From positions 325,458 to 389,457 of the forward strand of contig NZ_LT635544.1 of NCBI RefSeq assembly GCF_900120125.1: a stretch of DNA of 64,000 bases, written 5' to 3'. The translations under genes and the position numbers were made by a program. The stretch's first letter is position 1, and each line of letters opens with the position of its first letter. This DNA comes from Gemella massiliensis. GTDB taxonomy: Bacteria > Bacillota > Bacilli > Staphylococcales > Gemellaceae. The notes beneath the pieces are model-generated. The model was not told where the DNA came from. It saw only the letters and a list, made by a program, of their open reading frames with translations, and did not search any database. This document shows positions 28,461-36,832 of this stretch, one piece after another.

Positions 28461-28493
28461 TAACTCCCATGCACTACGTTTGGGAGTTTTTTA
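28461..28493 (+). terminator. Expression-platform terminator of the TPP riboswitch
   Basis: AACTCCCA and TGGGAGTT form a stem followed by TTTTTT, 40 bases before tenA. Confidence 0.85.
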
Positions 28494-28533
28494 GGTTGTG
28501 TTTATAATCAAATAAAATACTGAGGGGGATATA

Positions 28534-29217
28534 TTGATGAAACAAATTACAGATATAATGGAAGAAAAGGCACTACCGATTATTGATAAAATTTATTATG
28601 ACGGCTTTATTCAAGGATTAATTCATGCTGATTTATCAGAGGAAGCAGTTGTTCATTATTTAAAAGCGGATGCGTTGTATTTAGCTAATTTTAGCGATAT
28701 TTACGCATTATTACTGGCAAAAAGTGATAATAAAGATGAAAAAAATTTCTTTTTAAGTCAAATAAATTTTGTTTTAAATGAAGAAATTGCCGCTCATAAA
28801 AACTTAGCCGATTATATAGGACGTGATTACAATGAAATTATTAAAGGTGGTGAGTGGTATCCGTCGGCTGATCATTATATAAAGCATATGTATTATAATG
28901 CCTATGCTTTCGGTATGGCAGAAACACTTAGTGCTATGGCACCGTGCCCATGGATTTATGCGAAAATAGCAGAGAAAATTTTGGCAGAAAATAAATTGGC
29001 AGATGATCACCCGTTAAAATTTTGGGTTGAGTTCTATGCCGGAGATTTGGCAAAAGATTGTTTACATTGGTATTATAGAATAATTAATCGTTTAGCTGAG
29101 CATATGTCTATTGCTGATAGGAAACGACTTATTAAAAATTTTTTGGAAAGTTGCGAACATGAAAGAAAATTCTTTAATATGGCATATACACAAGAATGTT
29201 GGGAGTTGAAAGAATAA
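28534..29217 (+). CDS. tenA: Thiaminase II / aminopyrimidine aminohydrolase TenA
   Basis: The 227-residue all-helical protein has the TenA pattern FIQGLIHADL, a conserved Asp-Ala-Leu-Tyr block (LKADALYLANF), the AETLSAMAPCPWIYAKIA segment with the active-site Cys and the C-terminal ESCEHERKFFNMAY Glu. TenA salvages the thiamine pyrimidine (HMP) from degraded thiamine. It leads a TPP-controlled operon and overlaps thiD by one base. Confidence 0.95.
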   Translation: MMKQITDIMEEKALPIIDKIYYDGFIQGLIHADLSEEAVVHYLKADALYLANFSDIYALLLAKSDNKDEKNFFLSQINFVLNEEIAAHKNLADYIGRDYNEIIKGGEWYPSADHYIKHMYYNAYAFGMAETLSAMAPCPWIYAKIAEKILAENKLADDHPLKFWVEFYAGDLAKDCLHWYYRIINRLAEHMSIADRKRLIKNFLESCEHERKFFNMAYTQECWELKE

Positions 29218-30011
29218 TGAGTAAGTTAAATATTGCGTTGACGATAGCCGGCACAGACCCGACAGGAGGAGCGGGTATTATGGCAGATTTGAAAACATTT
29301 CAGGCACGTGGTGTCTATGGTATGGCGGTAGTAACCAGTGTTGTTGCCCAAAATACTTTGGGTGTTCAATATATTCAACATCTGAATTTGGAAACGATAG
29401 AAGCACAGTTGAACAGCGTATTTAACGATATAGCACCCCACGCTATTAAAACCGGAATGATAGCTAATGCTGATATGATGAGATTAATAAAACGATATAT
29501 ACCGAAAAATCATCTGTACGTAGTTGATCCGGTTATGGTAGCCACAAGTGGAGATAAACTTATAGATGATAAAGCAAGAAGAAATTTAAAACAAGAAATT
29601 TTACCTTTAGCTACGGTTATTACACCGAATATTCCGGAGACAGAAGAAATAGTAAATTTTGAAATAATAACGGAGTCGGATATTAATAAAGCAGGAAAAT
29701 TTATTATATCGGAAGTGGGATGTCAGTCGGTTGTTATTAAAGGCGGTCATCTTACAGGTAATGCTACGGATTATTTGTTTACCAAAGACGGTTCACGTCA
29801 TATATTTTTAAGCGAACGTGTAAATACACGTCATACACATGGGACAGGTTGTACATTTTCTGCGGTCATTACAGCGGAGTTGGCAAAAGGGCGTGATTTG
29901 GTTGAAGCGGTGGCAACAGCTAAAAAATTTATATCAACGGCGATATCCGAAGCACCGGGGATAGGGCATGGGAATGGACCCGTTAACCATTTGGCATACA
30001 AGGGAGAATAA
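29217..30011 (+). CDS. thiD: Hydroxymethylpyrimidine/phosphomethylpyrimidine kinase ThiD
   Basis: The 264-residue protein has ThiD motifs [43 protein letters not shown] and the ribokinase-type anion hole [11 protein letters not shown]. It phosphorylates HMP twice to HMP-PP. The ATG at 29217 overlaps the tenA stop (TAATG) and has GGGAG upstream; the in-frame codon 21 bases earlier lies inside tenA and is less likely. thiM follows 4 bases later. Confidence 0.95.
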   Translation: MSKLNIALTIAGTDPTGGAGIMADLKTFQARGVYGMAVVTSVVAQNTLGVQYIQHLNLETIEAQLNSVFNDIAPHAIKTGMIANADMMRLIKRYIPKNHLYVVDPVMVATSGDKLIDDKARRNLKQEILPLATVITPNIPETEEIVNFEIITESDINKAGKFIISEVGCQSVVIKGGHLTGNATDYLFTKDGSRHIFLSERVNTRHTHGTGCTFSAVITAELAKGRDLVEAVATAKKFISTAISEAPGIGHGNGPVNHLAYKGE

Positions 30012-30015
30012 TATA

Positions 30016-30798
30016 ATGAGTAGTATAAAATTAATAAAAGAAAAATCTCCGTTGGTTATTTGTATTACTAATGACGTTGTGAAAAATTTCACAGCAAACG
30101 GATTGGTAGCACTCGGAGCATCACCGGCAATGAGTGAGTATAAAGATGATTTGGAAGATTTATTACGTTATGCGAGTGGATTATTTATTAATATCGGTAC
30201 ATTAACCGATGAGAATTGGCAACTTTACAAAGATGCGTTAACGATTGCCGAGCGTTATAAAGTACCGGCGGTGCTTGATCCGGTTGCTTGCGGAGCGAGT
30301 GCTTACCGTAAAAGAGTGGTTAATGATTTAATTAGTAATCATAAATTAGCCGTAATACGTGGTAATGCGGGAGAAATCGGCAGTTTAGTAGGAATGAATA
30401 TAGAATCAAAAGGCGTTGACAGTGCAACGGTAGATAATGTAGCGGAGCTAGCGTTATTGGCGAACAAAAAATATAATATTCCGATAGTAGTGACGGGCAA
30501 AGTAGATGCGATAGCGGTAAATGGCGAAGTTCGTACTATATATAATGGTAGTGCAATGATGCCTAAGGTTATAGGAACGGGTTGTCTTTTAGGTGCGGTA
30601 TTGGCAAGTTTTATCGGAGTAGACGAAGATAATCTGTTAGTTGCTTTGGAAACCGCTTTGCTGACATATAATATTGCCGGAGAAATTGCGGAAAAAATGC
30701 CACGTGCAGACTTACCGGGTACGTATAAAGTAGAATTTATTAACGCTTTATATACGGTAGCGGACGAAGATATAGCACATTATAAAAGGGTGAAATAG
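30016..30798 (+). CDS. thiM: Hydroxyethylthiazole kinase ThiM
   Basis: The 260-residue protein has [53 protein letters not shown] and the GTGCLLGAV anion hole. It phosphorylates salvaged hydroxyethylthiazole. The ATG at 30016 has AGGGAGAAT upstream; an upstream in-frame start would lie inside thiD. thiE begins 2 bases after its stop. Confidence 0.95.
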   Translation: MSSIKLIKEKSPLVICITNDVVKNFTANGLVALGASPAMSEYKDDLEDLLRYASGLFINIGTLTDENWQLYKDALTIAERYKVPAVLDPVACGASAYRKRVVNDLISNHKLAVIRGNAGEIGSLVGMNIESKGVDSATVDNVAELALLANKKYNIPIVVTGKVDAIAVNGEVRTIYNGSAMMPKVIGTGCLLGAVLASFIGVDEDNLLVALETALLTYNIAGEIAEKMPRADLPGTYKVEFINALYTVADEDIAHYKRVK

Positions 30799-30799
30799 T

Positions 30800-31432
30800 A
30801 TGTTTAATAGACAAGTTTTACGATTGTATTTTATTTGCGGAACGACTACTTGTGATAATAAATATCTACCTGATGTTGTTGAAGAGGCACTTAAAGGTGG
30901 TATAACAATGTTTCAATTTCGTGAAAAGGGTATGGGAGCATTAAAAGGTGATAAAAAAGAACAAATGGCACGAACGATCCAAAACCTATGTAAGCAATAC
31001 AATGTACCATTTATTATTAATGATGATGTTGATTTAGCAATAAAGCTTCAAGCAGATGGTGTCCATGTCGGTCAGGAGGATATTGATGTAGAAAAAATTC
31101 GCAAATTACTTCCAAAGGCAATTATCGGGTTGTCAGTAGGGAATACCGTAGAGTATAAAAATTCAAAACTAGCCTATGTTGATTACATTGGAGTGGGACC
31201 TGTCTTTTCAACAATATCCAAAAATGATGCAGGTAGTGCAATAGGATATACCGGCTTAAACAAAGTAAAAGAATTGGCAAAAGATTTGCCAATCGTCGCA
31301 ATAGGCGGTATTAATATACAACATATTAAAGATATTATAGACATTGGGATAGATGGTGTATCAATTATTTCTGCCATTTCCTATGCAGGTAATATAGAAG
31401 AAACCGTTAAAACCATGATAAAACAATTATAA
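30800..31432 (+). CDS. thiE: Thiamine phosphate synthase ThiE
   Basis: The 210-residue TIM barrel has FQFREKGMG, FIINDDVDLA, ADGVHVGQED, GLSVGNT, YIGVGPVFSTISK and AIGGI. It joins HMP-PP and thiazole phosphate into thiamine phosphate. With tenA, thiD and thiM it completes thiamine salvage. De novo genes (thiC, thiG, thiS) are absent from the operon. Confidence 0.95.
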   Translation: MFNRQVLRLYFICGTTTCDNKYLPDVVEEALKGGITMFQFREKGMGALKGDKKEQMARTIQNLCKQYNVPFIINDDVDLAIKLQADGVHVGQEDIDVEKIRKLLPKAIIGLSVGNTVEYKNSKLAYVDYIGVGPVFSTISKNDAGSAIGYTGLNKVKELAKDLPIVAIGGINIQHIKDIIDIGIDGVSIISAISYAGNIEETVKTMIKQL

Positions 31433-31448
31433 AAAGCCTCCAAAGGAA

Positions 31449-31525
31449 ATCACTTTTTTGAAGACGATTCGCAAAGTGATAAAAAGGATATACACTAAAT
31501 TAATAGTGGTATATCCTTTTTTAGT
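31449..31525 (+). terminator. Two hairpins ending thiE and the large NEAT gene
   Basis: An ATCACTTT/AAAGTGAT inverted repeat (about 31449-31482) is followed by a longer stem, AAAGGATATAC-ACT...AGT-GTATATCCTTT, with T6 (31479-31523). The second has A and T tracts on both sides and can serve both convergent units. Confidence 0.8.
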
Positions 31526-31527
31526 AA

Positions 31528-34500
31528 TTATTTATTATTTTTTCTACGAAGAACCAAAGCGAAAAGCAGTGTCAAGAAACCTAAGCCGGCAGTGGCTGTA
31601 GCATGAATACCGGTACTAGGTAATTTTTTACCGTTATCGGTAGGTTTATTGTTATTATTGTTATTATTGTTATTGTTGTTATTGTTGTTATTGTTGTTAT
31701 TGTTGTTATTGTTGTTATTGTTGTTATTGTTGTTATTGTTATTATTGTTGTTATTGTTATTATTGTTATTATTGTTGTTATCGCCGGATTTATTTTCTTC
31801 GTTTTGTTTTTTCGCATCTTCTAAGATTTTATTAGCTGAATTAATATCTTTTGCATCATTTAATTGTTTAACAAATTTTTCTTTTTGTTCTTTAGTTAAA
31901 TCAGGTAATTTTTCAATCTCAGTTTTTGCATTTTCAACGGCTTCTTTTAGTTTTTTTGCTGCCATTTCTTCGTCATTTGGCGCTTCAGGACGATTAATGG
32001 TGGTAGAGAAAACTAATTTTGCCTCCGGTCTTGAAGTTCCCATTCCGTCATTAGGTACACGAACATCATAGCTGGTTTTTACATCTTTTTCTAATTCAAC
32101 AAGCAATTTTTTATTAAAGTTACCGATTTCTCCGGTTAGCGAATTAAGATCATCGTATTTATTAACGACATGATATGGTAGTTTTTCTCCATCAAGTTGG
32201 TCTTTAAAAATATCAAAATCTAATAAATGAGCATGTACTGAACCGAAAATCATAGTTTTTAAATCAATATCCAAGTAAGTTTTAGTTGGAGTGAAGATTA
32301 ATTTTCCTTTGTTAACAAATACATTATTTGCCATTGAAGTTTCTTCCGGGCGATGGAATTTTTTAATAGCGAACTCAACATCTTGAGTAGGGTACTTGTA
32401 CTCTAATGTATTTAATGCGGTTTGCAAGTCTTTTAGGTTTTTAGATAGTGCTTCGGTATCTGTTAATGAATTATTTACACGTGTTTTTAACTCATTTAAA
32501 GAAGAAAGTTTTTCAGGTGTTAATAATTGTTTTAAAATATCAGAATCAACAATATCACTTAGAGTTTTAGCATTTTTTTGTAAGTATTTTATATCTGTTG
32601 TTTTTTCAGATTTTAAAATTTTTATATTTTTATCCATGTTTTCCAGATGAAGAAGAACAGCGTTTAATGTAAAACTATTTTTTTTAATTTTTTTCTTAAC
32701 TTTTTGCAATTCAGCTTCTAAATTAGATTTTGCAGTAGAAATGCTGGTAGTTTCAGCAAGAATTTTTTCCGCTTCTTCAGCTTTTTCTTTAAGTTCCGCG
32801 ACTTTTTCTTCAGTTAATGCTTTTGTATCTTTTTCAGCGATAACAAAGTATGCTTCATCGCTGTTAACATTGAATTGCAAAGTAGATTTAGAAACTGTTG
32901 CTGTTGTCGGAACCGGACGAAGAATACCGTTTTCATAGATATAAGCATGAGTATTAGTTGTTGCTTTATAATTCTCCAGTTTTAAAGTAAAGATTGGGTT
33001 TTCATCAATATTCCAACCGTTTTTGGTAGTAGGAGTAAATTTAGAACCATCTTTTTTAGTAATATTTAATTTTAAAGTTTTAGCATTTTTTAAGCCTAGT
33101 TCATTAATCTTGCTGTCCAGTGTTTTATTTATTATTTCTTCAGAAATAGGAGTAGCTTCAAGACGTGCGTTTTCATCAAGTAAGAATTTTCTGTCAGAAG
33201 ATAATGTAGCTTTGTACTTGGTACCATCCATGTCAACGGTAGTTTCTGTTTTGTCAAGTGTTTCTTTGTCAAAAGGTAATACGTAAGTTTTTGTTTCACT
33301 ACTTTCTTTACCGTCTTCACTAAATGCTTTTACTTTTAATGTTAAGTTTCCACCGGTAGTTGGTACTTTAGAACCTTCTTCAAAAGGATCTATGTTTAAG
33401 TTGTAGTAAAATTCCGGTTTATGTGGATTTGCATTAGCGAAACGTGCTACGGCATCTCGTGATGAAAATGTCGGTTCGCTGCCATCTAAGGTATATTTTA
33501 AATAACGAGTTTTAGTATTCACAAGACTAGGTCGTTCAAATGCAGCTTCTAATGAGAAGAAGTAGTTATTAGCTAATTTGAATTTATCGCCATTAATACC
33601 GTTATATGGTGAATAATCAACACCATCTTTAGAAAAATCGAATTCTTGTTTAGGGTCACCGGCTTTTTTAACGGTAGTTCCATGTACTACAGGTTTAAGA
33701 GAAAATAGTTTAGGAGCATCTACTTTAGGGGATTTGTTGATATTAACATTTTTATCGTCCCAAGTGACGGTTCCGTATTTTCTGAATATACCTGCCGGAT
33801 ATTGAAAATCACCGTAAACAAAAACTTCTTTTTTACCGGTAACGGGGATTTTAGCTTGAGAAATTTCAAAAACGGATTCGGAAGTTTTTAAAGTTTGAAT
33901 TACTTTTACCTCTGTAGGAGTTTTTAAATCAGAGTCTTTAGCATTTTCAATAGCTTTATCCGCATATTTAATATTTTGAAGACCGTTGTTATTTTTTCCT
34001 TCACCTATTTTACTATAATAGGTAAGAACTAAGTATTCTTGTCCATTTTCTTGAACTAATTTTCCGATAGTATCAACATTTTTTCTAACTACAGGAGATA
34101 CTATAGTATCATCTTTAACATGAATGTTAACATATCGTTCAACAGGTTTCGGATCTTCTGTTACTTTAATTACTTTAAGTGTACTAAAATCATGATTTAG
34201 TATAATGTTTTGTGTTCCAAGACCCTCGCTAATAGAATCCATAACAGGGACGTAGACCTGACCGAAAGCAATTAATTTATTGTCGGCAGTTATTTTATTT
34301 TTATCAACAGGATATTCTACTGTTTTAGGATAAGCAGTTCGAGAAGGATAGTGTTTTTTATAAGTATCGAAAAAGTCATCTTTTTCGTTAGTGTTATAGT
34401 TTTCTACTATTGTTGCTTCTTTAAATTCATTATCAGCGATTTTCATTCTATCAGCATAAGATTTATCACCGCTGTAATATTTTAAATCACCTAAGTAACC

Positions 34501-34830
34501 TCTGAATTTTTGACTTCCCATACCATGTTCAATCGGTTGGAAAGAAAGTCTTATAAAATATTGCCCGTTTCTAACAATAAGACGTGTGTTTTCTCTTTTT
34601 ACAGCACCGTCTGCCATCGATGCCGCTTTTCCATTGCTGAAATTTAAGATTTTCACATCAAATGAGTATTCCCCGTCTTTTAGATTTTTAATATCTAAAG
34701 TTTTGTTGGTAGCGGCAGTTTTATCGGTAGCATTTGCTACGTTATTATGATTGAGTGTCGTATAAGGTGCACTTATACCGGTTGTTACAACTCCTGCCAG
34801 CAACAACGTAAATAAATTATTTTTTTTCAT
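31528..34830 (-). CDS. Large NEAT-domain LPxTG haem/haemoprotein-binding surface protein
   Basis: The 1100 residues comprise a signal peptide (1-33), a NEAT-like domain (about 45-215, with KAASMADGAV and a C-terminal VPVMDSI...GLGTQ), a second NEAT-like domain (about 243-385), a chitobiase/hexosaminidase-C-like beta domain (YTLDGSEPTFSS, about 405-520), a beta region (about 530-660), a coiled-coil stretch (about 675-830), a third NEAT (about 840-985, TSMANNVFV, FGSVHAHLLDFDIF), a helical segment, 44 consecutive Asn, and LPSTG with a hydrophobic tail and RRKNNK. The Asn tract should span the wall. NEATs around helical linkers suggest binding and extraction of haem from haemoproteins (inference). 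A Fur-box-like site precedes it. Confidence 0.85.
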   Translation of the reverse strand: MKKNNLFTLLLAGVVTTGISAPYTTLNHNNVANATDKTAATNKTLDIKNLKDGEYSFDVKILNFSNGKAASMADGAVKRENTRLIVRNGQYFIRLSFQPIEHGMGSQKFRGYLGDLKYYSGDKSYADRMKIADNEFKEATIVENYNTNEKDDFFDTYKKHYPSRTAYPKTVEYPVDKNKITADNKLIAFGQVYVPVMDSISEGLGTQNIILNHDFSTLKVIKVTEDPKPVERYVNIHVKDDTIVSPVVRKNVDTIGKLVQENGQEYLVLTYYSKIGEGKNNNGLQNIKYADKAIENAKDSDLKTPTEVKVIQTLKTSESVFEISQAKIPVTGKKEVFVYGDFQYPAGIFRKYGTVTWDDKNVNINKSPKVDAPKLFSLKPVVHGTTVKKAGDPKQEFDFSKDGVDYSPYNGINGDKFKLANNYFFSLEAAFERPSLVNTKTRYLKYTLDGSEPTFSSRDAVARFANANPHKPEFYYNLNIDPFEEGSKVPTTGGNLTLKVKAFSEDGKESSETKTYVLPFDKETLDKTETTVDMDGTKYKATLSSDRKFLLDENARLEATPISEEIINKTLDSKINELGLKNAKTLKLNITKKDGSKFTPTTKNGWNIDENPIFTLKLENYKATTNTHAYIYENGILRPVPTTATVSKSTLQFNVNSDEAYFVIAEKDTKALTEEKVAELKEKAEEAEKILAETTSISTAKSNLEAELQKVKKKIKKNSFTLNAVLLHLENMDKNIKILKSEKTTDIKYLQKNAKTLSDIVDSDILKQLLTPEKLSSLNELKTRVNNSLTDTEALSKNLKDLQTALNTLEYKYPTQDVEFAIKKFHRPEETSMANNVFVNKGKLIFTPTKTYLDIDLKTMIFGSVHAHLLDFDIFKDQLDGEKLPYHVVNKYDDLNSLTGEIGNFNKKLLVELEKDVKTSYDVRVPNDGMGTSRPEAKLVFSTTINRPEAPNDEEMAAKKLKEAVENAKTEIEKLPDLTKEQKEKFVKQLNDAKDINSANKILEDAKKQNEENKSGDNNNNNNNNNNNNNNNNNNNNNNNNNNNNNNNNNNNNNNNNNNNNKPTDNGKKLPSTGIHATATAGLGFLTLLFALVLRRKNNK
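31648..31779. repeat. 132-bp trinucleotide tract encoding 44 asparagines
   Basis: Read on the minus strand this is an uninterrupted run of AAT and AAC codons just before the LPxTG signal of the large NEAT protein. On the plus strand it appears as GTT/ATT triplets and makes a spurious poly-Leu frame. Such tracts can change length by slippage without breaking the frame. Confidence 0.95.
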
Positions 34831-34910
34831 TAAGATAACCTCTCTTAGTATATTTATTGTTTAAAACTTTATTGTGTGTTTTTTTAAATAATCTCTAAAG
34901 AAATCACGAT

Positions 34911-34929
34911 AAAGATAATCGTTATCAAT
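34911..34929 (-). promoter_or_regulatory. Fur-box-like site upstream of the large NEAT gene
   Basis: AAAGATAATCGTTATCAAT has GATAAT and a mirrored TTATC around CG, like the Fur core. It lies about 85 bases before the start, the same distance as the other two sites. Confidence 0.65.
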
Positions 34930-35003
34930 AGGTGTTTAAAAAAAATACACAACTAGGTTGCTCACTAAATATATTACCATGACTTACAGAAAAATACAAA
35001 TAA

Positions 35004-35028
35004 AAACTTAAAATAAACTTAAAAATAA
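35004..35028. repeat. Left target-site duplication of the IS (25 bp)
   Basis: The 25 bases AAACTTAAAATAAACTTAAA-AATAA directly left of the IS recur exactly at 36364-36388. A neighbouring shared A makes 26 bp possible. Confidence 0.85.
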
Positions 35029-35069
35029 TGTAGTGTTACAATAGATGTGAGACATATAATAAAAAAAAG

Positions 35070-35126
35070 AAGAGTAAATCCTGTATAATGAAGTTACCTA
35101 CAAATCAAAAAAAGGAATTTACTCTT
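35070..35126 (+). promoter_or_regulatory. Leader inverted repeat and promoter in the IS
   Basis: AAGAGTAAATCC and GGAATTTACTCTT form a near-perfect stem directly before the transposase ATG, and a TATAAT box lies at about 35084. RNA entering from outside would fold the ribosome site into this stem. RNA starting inside would lack the left arm, which limits transposase expression. Confidence 0.5.
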
Positions 35127-36197
35127 ATGAAAACTATTATAACAGAAAATATAGAAAAAACACAACGATATATACCTCATACTTTACAAACAAGAATAGC
35201 TGCAGTTAAAACTTATAGAAATGGTAACTCTATCCGCTTTATTTGTAGGCGCTATAAAATATCAAAAGCCTCTCTTTTGCGTTGGAATAAAAAATATGAC
35301 GGTACTAAAGAGTCTCTTATAGATAAGTCTCATAGACCTCATTCTATTCACCCTAACGCCCATACAGTTGAAGAATTGTCTTGGATTAAAAATCTTATTA
35401 AACGTAATCCTAATATTTCTATGATTGAATTATATGCTAAACTTAAATTCAACAAAGGTTATAAAAGACATCCTTGTTCTTTATTTAGAGTACTTAGAAA
35501 ATTAGGCTTTTATAAAGATACTAAGAAAAAAGTAATTCCTTATAAACCTAAACCTTATGACACACCTACTGAAATTGGTAAAAAATGGCAACTTGATGTG
35601 AAATATGTTCCTAAACGTTGTTATGTAGGAGAAATTCCTGATAAATTTTATCAATATACTATCATTGATGAAGCTACTAGGGAAAGATTTATTTTCCCTT
35701 TTAAAGAACAATCATCATACTCTACTGTTCAATTTGTTAAAATGGCTATTGATTATTTTGGGTATAAACCCAAGATAATTCAAACTGATAATGGTTTTGA
35801 ATTTACGCATTTTAAAGATACTAAACGAATACACCCTTTTGATGTATTGTGTAATAATCTTGGCATTAAACATCAACTTATTAGACCTAGAACTCCTAGA
35901 CATAACGGTAAGGTTGAACGTAGTCATAGAAATGATAATGAACGTTTTTACAGGCATTTATCTTTCTTTTCGTATGATGATCTTATATCTCAGATGAAAA
36001 AGTATCTATATCGCTCTAACCGTCTTCCTATGCAGACTTTAAATTGGCTTTCTCCTGTTGAAAAAAGAAAAGAGCTACGGAAAGAGTCTATAAAAATATG
36101 CCGGCTTTATAATTCCTTGTTAGATAATAGATTTCACAACTTATTTGTCAAGGACAAGGGCTACGCCTTTTTCAAATCCTTGACAAATAAGTTTTAG
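35127..36197 (+). CDS. IS transposase, DDE/rve integrase type
   Basis: The 356-residue protein (from the ATG at 35127) has an N-terminal helix-turn-helix (RIAAVKTYRNGNSIRFICRRYKIS...LLRWNKKY) and an integrase core: the first Asp in KKWQLDVKYVP, the second in IIQTDNGFEF, and the Glu in PRHNGKVERSHRNDNERFY. All three DDE residues are present, with no frameshift, so it may be active. It resembles IS481/IS1202-like transposases. An upstream in-frame ATG at 35088 overlaps the -10 box and lacks a ribosome site, so 35127, with AAAGGA upstream, is chosen. Confidence 0.9.
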   Translation: MKTIITENIEKTQRYIPHTLQTRIAAVKTYRNGNSIRFICRRYKISKASLLRWNKKYDGTKESLIDKSHRPHSIHPNAHTVEELSWIKNLIKRNPNISMIELYAKLKFNKGYKRHPCSLFRVLRKLGFYKDTKKKVIPYKPKPYDTPTEIGKKWQLDVKYVPKRCYVGEIPDKFYQYTIIDEATRERFIFPFKEQSSYSTVQFVKMAIDYFGYKPKIIQTDNGFEFTHFKDTKRIHPFDVLCNNLGIKHQLIRPRTPRHNGKVERSHRNDNERFYRHLSFFSYDDLISQMKKYLYRSNRLPMQTLNWLSPVEKRKELRKESIKICRLYNSLLDNRFHNLFVKDKGYAFFKSLTNKF

Positions 36198-36231
36198 AAA
36201 TCTGAAATGTTCTCTAAGGAATTAAAGCTGG
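36102..36231 (+). terminator. Very long hairpin at the 3' end of the transposase gene
   Basis: A perfect 16-bp stem (36139-36154 with 36177-36192, ACTTATTTGTCAAGGA) lies inside the last codons. Outer segments also pair (AGATTTC/GAAATCT-like, ATTCCTT/AAGGAAT, GGCTTT/AAAGCTGGC), giving arms of about 60 bases. It may stop transcription entering from the right. Confidence 0.6.
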
Positions 36232-36363
36232 CAAATCTAATCAAATAATGTAATTTACGTCGGGGGCTTCATACGGTTTACATAGAAGCTAGCTTCTATG
36301 TAATTCTATTATATCCAGTATTTATTTTTTACTTTTTTGTCTCACATCATTTACAAATGTACA

Positions 36364-36388
36364 AAACTTAAAATAAACTTAAAAATAA
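36364..36388. repeat. Right target-site duplication of the IS (25 bp)
   Basis: This is an exact copy of 35004-35028, directly right of the IS end. Confidence 0.85.
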
Positions 36389-36389
36389 C

Positions 36390-36440
36390 TGTGGAGTTAC
36401 AGTAAATGTAAAACAAAAAAGTAAATCATATTATGAAATA
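36390..36440 (+). repeat. Degenerate IS-end-like sequence beside the insertion
   Basis: TGTGGAGTTACAGTAAATGT-AAAACA matches the IS left end at 20 of 26 positions and continues into GTAAATCATATTATGAA, similar to GTAAATCCTGTATAATGAA inside the IS. It is either a relic of an older related element or a preferred target sequence. The remaining gap to 36832 holds a small AACTTT/AAGTT hairpin with T6 (about 36548-36571), a GGAGGAT/ATCCCCCC pair (36608-36630) and otherwise AT-rich DNA. Confidence 0.5.
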
Positions 36441-36832
36441 AATTTATAGAGTTTATTTTATATTATTGAAAATTTATATATAGAAAAATATGGTATAAAA
36501 TAAATAGAAAAAACTAACATTGTTAGTAAAGAGATGCTTCACTTAAACTTTTGATAAAGTTGTTTTTTCTTGTTGACTATTAAGCTACTTGTTTTAAAAA
36601 AATGCAGGAGGATGTGTGGTTAATCCCCCCTTAGATTTTTACTAAAATTTTTCTATCTAAATTTAATATTAACATTTGGTAAAAGTAAAATATATTAAAA
36701 TTTTGTTAAAGTTCTATAAATTATAAATACTTTCAAAAAATATATTTTTCAAACACTCTCAAAATAATTTTATTTTTTTGTTAATTAAAGTATAATAAGT
36801 GTAAAATTTAATTTACTAAAGGAGATAGTGTT

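Larger units (their letters stand above)
35029..36363 (+). mobile_element. Complete insertion sequence, 1335 bp, long target duplication
   Basis: The left end TGTAGTGTTACAATAGATGT-GAGACA and the inverted right end TGTACATTTGTAAATGATGT-GAGACA align without gaps over 26 bp with 18 matches; the inner 11 are identical. One DDE transposase gene fills the element. A perfect 25-bp duplication flanks it. Long duplications of about 24-29 bp are known for IS1202-type elements, so membership of that group is likely but not proven. The ends were set using the inverted fragment at 43488-43677, which stops at the same base. Confidence 0.85.

Noticed and set aside
31648-31779. Possible CRISPR or tandem spacer array
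   Set aside because: The repeat is a simple triplet run without spacers and lies in a coding frame.
31649-32071. Plus-strand 140-residue frame starting with about 40 leucines
   Set aside because: It is the complement of the asparagine tract and of the LPxTG-protein coding region. It has no ribosome site and the minus-strand gene is clear.
32396-33286. Several plus-strand hydrophobic frames opposite the large NEAT gene
   Set aside because: They are complements of Lys/Glu-rich coding sequence and contain no independent signals.
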